A DNA stretch of 64,000 nucleotides, taken from the NCBI RefSeq assembly GCF_014692675.1, contig NZ_JABFCZ010000012.1, forward strand, positions 107,247-171,246. The letters run 5' to 3'. Numbering within the stretch: position 1 is the stretch's first letter; every line of letters starts with the position of its first letter. Below are positions 36,883 through 45,064 of this stretch, piece by piece. The position numbers were made by a program, and so were the translations under genes. Origin of the DNA: Roseibium aggregatum. Its GTDB lineage: Bacteria; Pseudomonadota; Alphaproteobacteria; Rhizobiales; Stappiaceae. The notes below the pieces were generated by a model that saw nothing but the letters and a program-made list of their open reading frames with translations, was not told the origin of the DNA and did no database searches.

Positions 36883-37150
36883 AATGTGTTTTCAGTTCTG
36901 TTGAGGTGAAGAAATCCGCGCTGCGTGGCCTCAACGAAAGCCCGCAAACCGCGGCGACAGACGCGTAGAGCATAGCCGACGCGATGGTCAAGTGTCTTTT
37001 GCCCGCAGGAGAGCGCCCGAAAGCGCGCCTTCGTGCCGGTTAACAGGGGGCTTCCGGTCACTCGATTGTCGACCTTGTGTGACTTGAAGTGCGATGCGTG
37101 AGCGGGTACCACACGCAAAACCTATAGCTGGCGACAAGGCAATACACTCA

Positions 37151-37564
37151 ATGAGCGACACAATCAGCATTCAGGAAGCCCTGATCTACGTCATGGTCAT
37201 CACATCGGCATCCGACGCCAGCATGACCGATAGCGAGCTGGCCACCATCGGCGAAGTGGCCAAGACCCTTCCGGTGTTCCGCGACTATGATTCCGCGAAT
37301 GTGCTGCCGGCCGCCCAGCGTTGCGGCGAGAGGCTTCAGGCAGAAGACGGCCTGACCGAAGTGCTGCGCCTGGTGGCCGACACTTTGCCGGTCCATCTGT
37401 TCGACACCGCCTATGCGCTGGCGGTTGAGGTCGCTGCAGCCGATCTCGGCGTCTCCAAGGAGGAATTGCGCATCCTCCAGCTGCTGCGCGACCGCTTCAA
37501 CCTCGACAAGCTGACGGTGGCCGCCATCGAGCGCGGCGCGATCGCCCGGCACCGGACGGTATAA
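37151..37564 (+). CDS. TerB-like (tellurite resistance) helical protein
   Basis: 137 residues, all-helical, with the acidic TerB-type metal-binding pattern ITSASDASMTDSELATIGEV near residues 17-36 and a second, similar helix pair VAAADLGVSKEELRILQLL near 100. The ATG at 37151 is taken over an upstream start at 37094 because the former begins the conserved helix. It converges with apaG, four bases apart. Role unknown; TerB proteins often act in stress responses. Confidence 0.8.
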   Translation: MSDTISIQEALIYVMVITSASDASMTDSELATIGEVAKTLPVFRDYDSANVLPAAQRCGERLQAEDGLTEVLRLVADTLPVHLFDTAYALAVEVAAADLGVSKEELRILQLLRDRFNLDKLTVAAIERGAIARHRTV

Positions 37565-37568
37565 TCTT

Positions 37569-37961
37569 TCAGTTCATGCTCCGGATCGCATCCGGCAGGT
37601 CGAGCGAAAAGGCCGGGATGGCCACGTCGAAGGTCGTCCCGTCCTGGCGTTCCATGCCGTAGCTGCCCTGCATGAAGCCGGAGTCGGTGGAAAGCGGGCA
37701 TCCGGAGGAATATTCGAAGGTCTCGCCCGGGCTGATCACCGGCTGTTCGCCGACAACGCCTGCGCCGCGCACTTCCTCCACGCGCCCCTGCGCATCCATG
37801 ATTTTCCAGTACCGGGTCTTGAGCTGAACCGGCTCGTCGCCGTCATTGCGGATTTCCACCGCATAGGCCCAGATATACTCGTTTTCCTCCGGATTGGATT
37901 CGTCATCGAGGTAATAAGGCTCGACGGAAACCTCAATTCGGTTGGTGACCGCGCGATACAT
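37569..37961 (-). CDS. apaG: ApaG family protein
   Basis: 130 residues with the ApaG fibronectin-like beta fold: YIWAYAVEIRNDGDEPVQLKTRYW (about 30-53), VVGEQPVISPGETFEYSSGCPLSTDSGFMQGSY (about 75-107). TGGAG precedes the ATG. In rhizobia apaG often lies near metZ and dcd, as here. Its role (linked to Co/Mg resistance and Ap4A metabolism in enterics) is unclear. Confidence 0.9.
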   Translation of the reverse strand: MYRAVTNRIEVSVEPYYLDDESNPEENEYIWAYAVEIRNDGDEPVQLKTRYWKIMDAQGRVEEVRGAGVVGEQPVISPGETFEYSSGCPLSTDSGFMQGSYGMERQDGTTFDVAIPAFSLDLPDAIRSMN

Positions 37962-38111
37962 TCCAAAACTCCAGTCGTCTCGTGCAGTGTGTCTGTCTGC
38001 CCTTTATGCGCTTATAGGGCCGATGACGCATCCGTGAAAGGGATCGGCTGTTCAAAGTCTCGATATTAAGTAGTTAGACGGAAATAATGCCGGTCCCGAA
38101 GTGAGAGAACC

Positions 38112-38732
38112 ATGTTCGATAGCCGTCTGCGCCCCCTGATCGACCCGCCGCTGAATGCAGCCGGCAAGCGCCTTGCCCGCACGGGGATCAGCGCCAATGC
38201 GGTCACGGTATCGGGTTTCGTCTTCGGCATGGCGGCCGCCGTCCTGATCGCCCTTGGCGCCCCGCTGGCAGGCCTCGTGTTCGTGCTCCTGAACCGCCTG
38301 GCAGACGGTCTGGACGGCGCGGTCGCAAGGGTCAACGGCAAGACAGATCTGGGCGGCTACCTCGACATCACTCTCGATTTCTTCTTCTACGGCGCAGTGC
38401 CCTTTGCCTTCGCAGTCTTCGATCCGTCAAAGAACGCACTTGCCGCCGCGGCCCTGCTTTTAAGCTTCTACGCCAATGGCGCGTCGTTTCTCGCCTTCGC
38501 TATCATGGCGGAAAAGCACGGCCTCGAAACCGACCGGCAGGGATCCAAGTCGCTCTATTATCTGGGGGGGCTGGCAGAGGGCGCGGAAACCATCGCCCTC
38601 TTTATCCTGATGTGCCTGTGGCCGTCCGGCTTCGTCCTTCTCGCGTGGACCTTCGCCGCCGTCTGCATCGTCTCCGCCGGCGCCCGGATCCTGATCGGCG
38701 TCCGGACGCTCAGGCGGATGCCGACTACTTGA
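38112..38732 (+). CDS. CDP-alcohol phosphatidyltransferase family enzyme
   Basis: 206 residues, about six membrane spans. The catalytic signature DGLDGAVAR...GGYLDITLD lies at about residues 64-90, so the enzyme should be active in transferring a phosphatidyl group to an alcohol. The exact acceptor cannot be told. GAGAG precedes the ATG. It overlaps the 3' end of metZ by eight bases, convergently. Confidence 0.85.
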   Translation: MFDSRLRPLIDPPLNAAGKRLARTGISANAVTVSGFVFGMAAAVLIALGAPLAGLVFVLLNRLADGLDGAVARVNGKTDLGGYLDITLDFFFYGAVPFAFAVFDPSKNALAAAALLLSFYANGASFLAFAIMAEKHGLETDRQGSKSLYYLGGLAEGAETIALFILMCLWPSGFVLLAWTFAAVCIVSAGARILIGVRTLRRMPTT

Positions 38733-39927
38733 TTGCGTCGAGTGCGCCCTGGATGTCCTCCAGCAGGTCTTCTGGATCCTCCAGGCCGATGGACAATCGG
38801 AGCAGGCCGTCGGAGATATCGAGCTCGGCCCGCGCCTCCTCGCCGATCGACTGGTGGGTCGTCGTCGCCGGATGGGTGATCAGGCTCTTCGCATCGCCCA
38901 GGTTGTTGGAAATCTTCACGATCTCCAGCGCATTGGTGAAACGGAACGCGGCCTCCTTGCCGCCGTCGATCTCGAAGGCGAGCATGGTGGAGCCGGCGCG
39001 CATCTGCCGCTTCGCGACGTCCGCCTGAGGGTGATCGTCCCGGCCGGGATAAATCAGCCGCGAGACCGCGGACTGTCCGGCAAGGAAGTCGGCGATACGG
39101 CCGGCGGTGGCGGTCTGCTTCTCGACCCTGAGCGGCAGGGTTTCCAGACCCTTCAAGAGCACCCAGGCGTTGAACGGGCTCATATGCGGCCCGGTGTGCT
39201 TGACGAAGGGCATGACCTCGTCGGCAATCCATTCCTCGTCGGACAGCACGATGCCGCCGAGACAACGGCCCTGGCCGTCTATGTGCTTGGTCGCCGAATA
39301 GACGACCACATCGGCGCCGAGCGTGAGCGGCGCCTGATAGATCGGCGTCGCGAAGACGTTGTCCACGATGAGCCGTGCGCCGACCGAATGGGCGATGTCG
39401 GCCACAGCAGCGATATCGATCACTTCCAGCGTCGGGTTGGTCGGGCTTTCCAGGAACAGGGCCGCCGTATTCGGTTTCACCGCCGCCTTCCACTGGTCCA
39501 GGTCGGTGCCGTCGACCAGGGTCGATTCAACGCCGTAACGCGGCAGCAGCGTTTCGACGATATAGCGGCAGGACCCGAACAGGGCCTTGGCGGCGACCAC
39601 GTGATCGCCCGCCTTGACGGAGGCCATGAGCGCCAGATTGACCGCGGCCATGCCGCTGGCGGTCGCCCGCGCGGCCTCCGCGCCTTCCAGCACCTTCATG
39701 CGGTCCTCGAACATGGCCGTCGTCGGATTGGCATAGCGCGAATAGACGAAACCCGGATTCTCGCCGTTAAACCGGGCTTCCGCCGCTTCGGCATCCGCAT
39801 AGACGAAGCCCTGCGTCAGAAAAAGCGCTTCGGACGTCTCCCCGTGTTGAGAGCGGGATGTTCCGCCGTGAACCAGCTCCGTCGCCGGGCGCCAGGTCTT
39901 CTTCGCTTTCGTGTCGTTGGTCGTCAT
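38725..39927 (-). CDS. metZ: O-succinylhomoserine sulfhydrylase
   Basis: 400-residue PLP enzyme of the Cys/Met metabolism family. The PLP lysine motif is VVVYSATKHIDGQGR (Lys near 206). YSRYANPTTAMFEDRM (about 60) and the NPTLEVIDIAAVADIAH stretch are typical. It makes homocysteine from O-succinylhomoserine and sulfide. The leader contains a SAM-II riboswitch and then a terminator, so methionine synthesis is shut off by S-adenosylmethionine. GGGGTGA precedes the ATG. Confidence 0.93.
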   Translation of the reverse strand: MTTNDTKAKKTWRPATELVHGGTSRSQHGETSEALFLTQGFVYADAEAAEARFNGENPGFVYSRYANPTTAMFEDRMKVLEGAEAARATASGMAAVNLALMASVKAGDHVVAAKALFGSCRYIVETLLPRYGVESTLVDGTDLDQWKAAVKPNTAALFLESPTNPTLEVIDIAAVADIAHSVGARLIVDNVFATPIYQAPLTLGADVVVYSATKHIDGQGRCLGGIVLSDEEWIADEVMPFVKHTGPHMSPFNAWVLLKGLETLPLRVEKQTATAGRIADFLAGQSAVSRLIYPGRDDHPQADVAKRQMRAGSTMLAFEIDGGKEAAFRFTNALEIVKISNNLGDAKSLITHPATTTHQSIGEEARAELDISDGLLRLSIGLEDPEDLLEDIQGALDAIK

Positions 39928-39945
39928 AGAAATTCACCCCAAAAT

Positions 39946-39976
39946 GCAAAAACCCCGGCCTGGACCGGGGTTTTTT
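39946..39976 (-). terminator. Intrinsic terminator in the metZ leader
   Basis: Between the riboswitch and the metZ start, the minus strand reads CCCCGG-TCCAGG-CCGGGG followed by TTTTT, with A-run pairing on the other side. It is the likely expression platform of the SAM-II element. Confidence 0.8.
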
Positions 39977-39984
39977 ACAACCCG

Positions 39985-40040
39985 GCCTTTTTAGCTACTT
40001 GTTTAACGTGGCTGCAAGCCGGCCGGCCCAAATCACCACG
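39985..40040 (-). ncRNA. SAM-II riboswitch upstream of metZ
   Basis: Read on the minus strand, the element begins with CGTGGTGATTTG, continues with GCCGGCTTGCAGCCACG and TTAAACAAG, and ends with AGCTAAA. These are the conserved blocks of the alphaproteobacterial SAM-II aptamer (an H-type pseudoknot). It lies about 58 bases upstream of the metZ ATG with a terminator in between. Confidence 0.9.
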
Positions 40041-40165
40041 GATCCCGGACACGAATAGGGTAAAACCCCTCGCAGGTCAAATAGCTCAGGTCGAATATGT
40101 GTTGGCCTCCATGTGCCGATCCGCTAAGCACGGGGGTAAGGAACGCATTGAAACGGGAAGAACGG

Positions 40166-41266
40166 ATGACAGCGGCACCGACGGGCATATTGCCGGCGCA
40201 TACGATCGAAGCAATGTTCGGCGACAATACGATCTTCGCCGAAAGCGCACCGGTGAAGGGGCAGATCCAGCCGGCAAGTCTCGATCTGCGTCTGGGCCAC
40301 ACCGCCTACCGGGTCCGCGCCAGTTTCCTGCCCGGACCGGGCGCCACGGTTGCCGAAAAGCTCGAAGCGCTGGAACTTCATGCGTTCAATATTTCCGAGG
40401 GCGCGGTTCTGGAAACCGGCTGCGTCTATATCGTTCCCCTGCAGGAAAACCTCGCTTTACCGGGCGACATTTCGGCGACCGCAAATCCGAAAAGCTCCAC
40501 CGGGCGGCTTGACGTGTTCACCCGGGTGATTGCCGACCACGGGCTTGCGTTCGACACGGTTCCCGCCGGCTACAGCGGCCCGCTTTACGCTGAAATCTCG
40601 CCGCTGACTTTCCCGATCCTGGTGCGCGCCGGTTCGCGCCTCAGCCAGATCCGATTCCGGCGCGGCCATGCGGCGGTATCCGACGAGGACCTGCAAAAGG
40701 TTCATAGCGCGCACACGCTGGTTTCCGGCGGCAACGAACGTATCGGCGGCGGCGTCCAGCTTTCCATCGACCTGGAGGGCGAAGGCGAAGGCAGCCTGGT
40801 CGGCTACCGCGCCAAGCACCATTCCGGCCTGATCGACGTGGATCTGCCGGGCGAAAAGGACCCGCTCGACTTCTGGGAACCGATCTACCGGCGCGGGGCT
40901 GCCGAACTGATCCTCGACCCGAACGAATTTTATATCCTGGTCAGCCAGGAGGCCGTTCATGTGCCGCCGGAATATGCAGCGGAAATGGTGCCCTTCGATG
41001 CGCTGGTCGGCGAGTTCCGGGTCCATTACGCCGGCTTTTTCGACCCGGGCTTCGGCCATGCGGGCGCCGGCGGCATCGGTTCGCGCGCCGTCCTCGAAGT
41101 CCGTTCCCACGACGTGCCGTTTATCGTGGAGCACGGGCAGACGGTCGGCCGCCTGGTTTACGAGAAAATGGCCGAACGGCCGAAACAGCTCTACGGCGAA
41201 GGCATCGGTTCCAACTACCAGGGCCAGGCGCTGAAGCTTTCCAAGCATTTCAAGGTGCCCTCCTGA
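40166..41266 (+). CDS. dcd: 2'-deoxycytidine 5'-triphosphate deaminase (two-domain type)
   Basis: 366 residues, twice the length of the classical Dcd, made of two dUTPase-fold domains. The first carries QPASLDLRLGHTAYRVRA (about 33-50), PKSSTGRLDVFTRVIADHG (about 110) and the GPLYAEISPL stretch. The second carries AEMVPFDALVGEFRVHYAGFFDPGFG (about 270). It deaminates dCTP for dUMP/dTMP supply. The ATG at 40166 follows GGGAAG. It is divergent from metZ, an arrangement common in rhizobia. Confidence 0.9.
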   Translation: MTAAPTGILPAHTIEAMFGDNTIFAESAPVKGQIQPASLDLRLGHTAYRVRASFLPGPGATVAEKLEALELHAFNISEGAVLETGCVYIVPLQENLALPGDISATANPKSSTGRLDVFTRVIADHGLAFDTVPAGYSGPLYAEISPLTFPILVRAGSRLSQIRFRRGHAAVSDEDLQKVHSAHTLVSGGNERIGGGVQLSIDLEGEGEGSLVGYRAKHHSGLIDVDLPGEKDPLDFWEPIYRRGAAELILDPNEFYILVSQEAVHVPPEYAAEMVPFDALVGEFRVHYAGFFDPGFGHAGAGGIGSRAVLEVRSHDVPFIVEHGQTVGRLVYEKMAERPKQLYGEGIGSNYQGQALKLSKHFKVPS

Positions 41267-41274
41267 GGGCCGTC

Positions 41275-41823
41275 ATGGACCTCTTCACGGTATCAAGCGA
41301 AGCCACCGGCGAGCTGGAAGACCGCAAGTCGCGGTTTCTGGCGTTTCTGGTGCCCTATGCCGATTTCGCGGCCCGGCTGGAAGCGTTGCGCAAGGAGCAC
41401 CGCAAGGCGAACCATTTCGTCACCGCCCATCGACATCTTCTTGATGACGATCGGATCGAGGAAAGCGGCAAGGACGACGGCGAACCCGCCGGCACCTCCG
41501 GCATGCCGACGCTCAAGGTGCTGCAGGGCGCGAAGCTGATCGATGCGGGCGTCATCGTCGTGCGCTATTTCGGCGGCGTGAAGCTCGGCGGCGGCGGTCT
41601 GGCACGCGCCTATTCAGGTGCCGCGGCCGATGCCATTGCCAACGCGAGGCTGGTACCGTTTCAGAAGCTGGCCCGCAAGACGGTCAGTGCGGAGTTCGCC
41701 CACAGTTCCGACCTGGAACGGCAGGTGGAAACGCTCGGCTTGACCGTGATATCCCGCGACTACACCGCGACGGGCGTGACGCTTGTGGTCGAGGGGCCGG
41801 AAGACCTGATTGAACAGGTCTAG
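41275..41823 (+). CDS. YigZ/IMPACT family protein
   Basis: 182 residues. The family signature ESGKDDGEPAGTSGMPTLKVL (about 63-83) is followed by VIVVRYFGGVKLGGGGLARAYSGAA (about 94-118) and a C-terminal DUF1949-like domain. It starts eight bases after dcd, so the two are probably co-transcribed. YigZ-like proteins may act in translation or peptide processing; the role is not settled. Confidence 0.9.
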   Translation: MDLFTVSSEATGELEDRKSRFLAFLVPYADFAARLEALRKEHRKANHFVTAHRHLLDDDRIEESGKDDGEPAGTSGMPTLKVLQGAKLIDAGVIVVRYFGGVKLGGGGLARAYSGAAADAIANARLVPFQKLARKTVSAEFAHSSDLERQVETLGLTVISRDYTATGVTLVVEGPEDLIEQV

Positions 41824-41843
41824 TTTGCGCTGGAAAACAATGC

Positions 41844-42263
41844 CTACTGGCTCGCCGCTCCATCAAGGACGTGGATGCACAGGCCGGGGCCGACATTCAT
41901 AAGCGTCTTGTCCGTCAGCTCAAATCCGCCGCCCGCCATGCCGCCGACCACGGAGAAGACGAGATCGCTGACAAGTATCGCCTCAATGTCCGAAAACGGA
42001 TAGTCCTTCTCTCGTTCCAGTACTGTCTTCGCCACTGTCGGCCCCAACTGGGATTGCATTTCATCTATGTCCTCCTGGCTGGAGACCTGAAAGCGGTTCA
42101 TCATCCCCAGGACAATGGACGCGTTTTCCATCACGTTCTTGCATACGTAAAAGCGAAACTCCCAGTCATTGAGACGCTTTATGGGAATTCCCTGCGCCGC
42201 AACAGGCAATGAATGACAGATGCCGATGGCAAGAGCCAAAATCGGTATGAAAACTCTTTTCAA
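41844..42263 (-). CDS. Hypothetical exported protein
   Basis: 139 residues from a TTG at 42263 that gives a classic signal peptide (MKRVFIPILALAIGICHSLPVAAQG); an in-frame TTG at 42308 would add 15 residues. The mature part contains two Cys residues (near 35 and 130) that could form a disulfide bridge. No family recognised. It converges with yigZ. Confidence 0.55.
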   Translation of the reverse strand: MKRVFIPILALAIGICHSLPVAAQGIPIKRLNDWEFRFYVCKNVMENASIVLGMMNRFQVSSQEDIDEMQSQLGPTVAKTVLEREKDYPFSDIEAILVSDLVFSVVGGMAGGGFELTDKTLMNVGPGLCIHVLDGAASQ

Positions 42264-42459
42264 CTCAAGGAAACGCGCCTTTGCGGCCGACTTAAAACAT
42301 TCGAACAATTCACTGCCCCCGGTTCAACTCCACTTGCGGCGGGTCCATATCCCGGATCTGCCGCATAGCCGGGAAAGACCATACAAATATTGCCTCCGGG
42401 GCAACAGCCTGAGATTGAGAAAATCTTCAGAAACAATCAGAACTTGGCTTCAGGCGTGA

Positions 42460-43362
42460 TCAGGCCCGTTCCAGCAGCCAGTCCCGCACCTGTTTCGCCG
42501 GGTCCGACAGGGTCCGGGTCTTGTGCCAGACCACATAGAACGCCTTGCCGGTCTTCAGGGTGTGGCCCGTCACCCGCTGAAGCAGGCCTGCGCCGACCAT
42601 GTGTTCGGTCAGATGGGTCCAGCCGAGGGCGATCCCCTGCCCTTCGATGGCCGCCTGCATGACCAGTGCGTAGTCGTTGATCACCAGGCCACGGAGCGGA
42701 CGCGGCGCCTGCACGCCGGCGCTTGCAAGCCAGTCGGCCCAGTCGATGGCGTCGCGATAGGGCTCTTCCAGATGGATCAGGCGGTGGCTCAGCAATTCCT
42801 CCGGCGTATCGGGCAGGCCCGCGATTTCCTTGTATCGGATACCGGCGACCGCGATGATTTCCTCTTCGGCCAGAAAGGCGCAGTCGTATTCCGGCCAGTC
42901 CTCGGGCTGGCCGCCGCGAATGCCGAGCGGGATACCTTCCGTCAGAAGGTCCAGATCCCGGTCCGCACTCTGAATCCGTAACTCGATATCCGGCAGGTCG
43001 TTTCTGATCCGCTGCAGCTTGGGCATCATCCAGAAGGATGCGAAGGCTGTGGAGCCGACCAGCGTGACGTGGGTTTCGGTCGCAAAGGACCGCAGCTCTT
43101 CCGCCGATTTTCGAATATGCGACAGACCCAGGGTCACATCGGCGAAGAACCGTCGCCCCGCGTCGGTCAGAACGACCTTCCTGTGCTCGCGCCGGAACAG
43201 GCTCACACCCAGTTGCGCTTCCAGGGAGCGGATCGCCTGGGAGACGGCCGCCTGGCTCATGCCGAGTTCCCGCCCGGCCGCAGTGAAACTCTGCAGGCGT
43301 CCGGCCGTTTCGAATACGATCAGGGCGCCCGCGGAGGGCACGAGGAAACGCAGGTTTCGCAT
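42460..43362 (-). CDS. LysR family regulator, GcvA-like
   Basis: 300 residues. The helix-turn-helix region reads LIVFETAGRLQSFTAAGRELGMSQAAVSQAIRSLEAQLG (about 15-53), as in the GcvA subgroup. The effector domain is periplasmic-binding-protein-like. It is divergent from the MttB-like methyltransferase gene, and a CTAATTAG palindrome lies between them, matching the CTAAT core bound by GcvA of enterics. It probably controls the neighbouring methyltransferase/flavoenzyme pair. Confidence 0.88.
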   Translation of the reverse strand: MRNLRFLVPSAGALIVFETAGRLQSFTAAGRELGMSQAAVSQAIRSLEAQLGVSLFRREHRKVVLTDAGRRFFADVTLGLSHIRKSAEELRSFATETHVTLVGSTAFASFWMMPKLQRIRNDLPDIELRIQSADRDLDLLTEGIPLGIRGGQPEDWPEYDCAFLAEEEIIAVAGIRYKEIAGLPDTPEELLSHRLIHLEEPYRDAIDWADWLASAGVQAPRPLRGLVINDYALVMQAAIEGQGIALGWTHLTEHMVGAGLLQRVTGHTLKTGKAFYVVWHKTRTLSDPAKQVRDWLLERA

Positions 43363-43379
43363 AAGTCCAGCTTATCTCA

Positions 43380-43387
43380 CTAATTAG
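43380..43387. promoter_or_regulatory. CTAATTAG palindrome, candidate GcvA-type operator
   Basis: Two overlapping CTAAT half-sites in opposite orientation, in the 91-base spacer between the LysR gene and the MttB-like gene. The CTAAT core is established for E. coli GcvA; use by this regulator is inferred. Confidence 0.4.
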
Positions 43388-43453
43388 AATTTTCCAGCTT
43401 CACCGCGCATTTTTCCGCTCCTAGGCTGAACCGGTCAGCGAAGGAGATGCGCC

Positions 43454-45025
43454 ATGGAACCGTTGCGGAGCGTCGACGAAAACACCCTCACCACCCCACG
43501 CCGGACAAGGGAAGGCGGCCGTCAGGGAAGACGGGAGAAACGCACCGCCCCATCGCAGGCCCTGCACCGGCCGTTCATTGCCCGCAACATTCCACCTTAC
43601 GAGGTTCTCTCAGAAGAAAATCTTATGCGGATCGAGGCAGCCGCCGACCGGATTCTGGCCGAGGTCGGGATCGAGTTTCGCGGCGATGACGAGGCTCTCG
43701 CCATGTGGCGAAAGGCCGGTGCCGATGTTTGCGGAGAGCTGGTGCGCTTCGCGCCGGGCATGCTGCGGGAAATCCTGAAGACAGCGCCGGCGGAATTCAC
43801 CCAGCTTGCGCGCAACCGGGAAAACAGCGTCCGGATCGGCGGGAAAAATGTCGTCTTCGCCCCGGCCTACGGGTCACCCTTCGTCATGGACCTGGACAAG
43901 GGCCGGCGTTACGGCACGCTGGAGGATTTCAGGAACTTCATCAAGCTCGCCCAGAGTTCTCCCTGGCTGCACCATTCCGGCGGAACCATCTGCGAGCCGG
44001 TCGACGTGCCGGTCAACAAGCGCCATCTCGACATGGTCTACAGCCATATCCGCTATTCCGACCGGCCGTTCATGGGGTCCGTCACCACAGACGAGCGGGC
44101 GCAAGACTGCATCGACATGTGCCGCCTCCTGTTCGGCGAACAGACGGTGGAGGACAACTGCGTTATCCTCGGCAACGTCAACGTGAACTCGCCCTTGGTC
44201 TGGGACGGCATGGCGACAAAGGTCATCCGGACCTATGCCCGCGCCAATCAGGCCGCCGTGATCGTGCCCTTCATCCTGGGCGGTGCCATGGGACCGGTAA
44301 CCAACGCGGGCGCCATCGCCCAGGCGCTGGCGGAAACTATGGCAGGCTGTGCCCTGACCCAGCTGGAACGGCCCGGCGCGCCGGTGATCTTCGGCAATTT
44401 CCTGTCATCCATTGCGCTGCGCTCCGGTTCGCCCACATTCGGTACGCCGGAGCCTGCGGTCGGGTCGCTGGTGGTGGGCCAGCTTGCCCGCCGGCTCAAG
44501 CTGCCGTTGCGCTGTTCGGGAAATTTCACCACCTCCAAGCTCCCCGATGCCCAGGCCATGGGCGAAGGGACCATGTCCATGCTCGCCGCCGTCCACTGCG
44601 GCGCGAATTTCATCCTGCATTCGGCCGGGTTCCTCGACGGCCTTCTGTCCATGTCCTACGAGAAATTCGTCATGGACACCGACCTGTGCGGCGCGCTGCA
44701 CACCTATCTCGACGGCGTCACCGTGGACGACAATTCGCTGGCGCTCGATGCCTTCCCGGAGGTCGGCCCTGGCAACCACTTCTTCGGCTGCGCCCATACC
44801 ATGGCCAACTACCAGACGGCCTTCTGGGATTCCGACATGGCCGACAACGAGCCCTTCGAGAAATGGTCGGACGCGGGATCGGTCGATGCGGCGACCCGCG
44901 CCAACCGGCTTTGGAAGAAGCGGCTTGAGGACTATCAGGCGCCGGAAATCGATGGCAGTGTTGACGAAGCCCTGCAAGCTTATGTCGCTCGGAAGAAAGC
45001 CTCGGTGGAGGACCAGTGGTATTGA
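43454..45025 (+). CDS. MttB-superfamily (COG5598) methyltransferase, non-pyrrolysine type
   Basis: 523 residues of the trimethylamine methyltransferase superfamily. Recognisable parts are VGIEFRGDDEALAMWRKAGADV (about 72-93), FAPAYGSPFVMD (about 135) and the C-terminal FFGCAHTMANYQTAFW (about 440-455). The frame is open throughout with no UAG codon, so this is the non-pyrrolysine type, whose characterised members demethylate glycine betaine or other quaternary amines onto a corrinoid protein. No corrinoid protein gene is adjacent. GGAG precedes the ATG. It lies upstream of a demethylase-like flavoenzyme. Confidence 0.87.
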   Translation: MEPLRSVDENTLTTPRRTREGGRQGRREKRTAPSQALHRPFIARNIPPYEVLSEENLMRIEAAADRILAEVGIEFRGDDEALAMWRKAGADVCGELVRFAPGMLREILKTAPAEFTQLARNRENSVRIGGKNVVFAPAYGSPFVMDLDKGRRYGTLEDFRNFIKLAQSSPWLHHSGGTICEPVDVPVNKRHLDMVYSHIRYSDRPFMGSVTTDERAQDCIDMCRLLFGEQTVEDNCVILGNVNVNSPLVWDGMATKVIRTYARANQAAVIVPFILGGAMGPVTNAGAIAQALAETMAGCALTQLERPGAPVIFGNFLSSIALRSGSPTFGTPEPAVGSLVVGQLARRLKLPLRCSGNFTTSKLPDAQAMGEGTMSMLAAVHCGANFILHSAGFLDGLLSMSYEKFVMDTDLCGALHTYLDGVTVDDNSLALDAFPEVGPGNHFFGCAHTMANYQTAFWDSDMADNEPFEKWSDAGSVDAATRANRLWKKRLEDYQAPEIDGSVDEALQAYVARKKASVEDQWY

Positions 45026-45064
45026 GGCCTTGTGAAGCCACGTAGCCGGAGACCAGGAAAGAGA

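Noticed and set aside
35065..36909. 614-codon open frame antisense to lysK
   Set aside because: Shadow frame across a full lysyl-tRNA synthetase gene.
43454..45025. Possible pyrrolysine-containing trimethylamine methyltransferase
   Set aside because: The frame has no internal UAG codon and stays open for the full 523 residues, so it is the non-pyrrolysine type.
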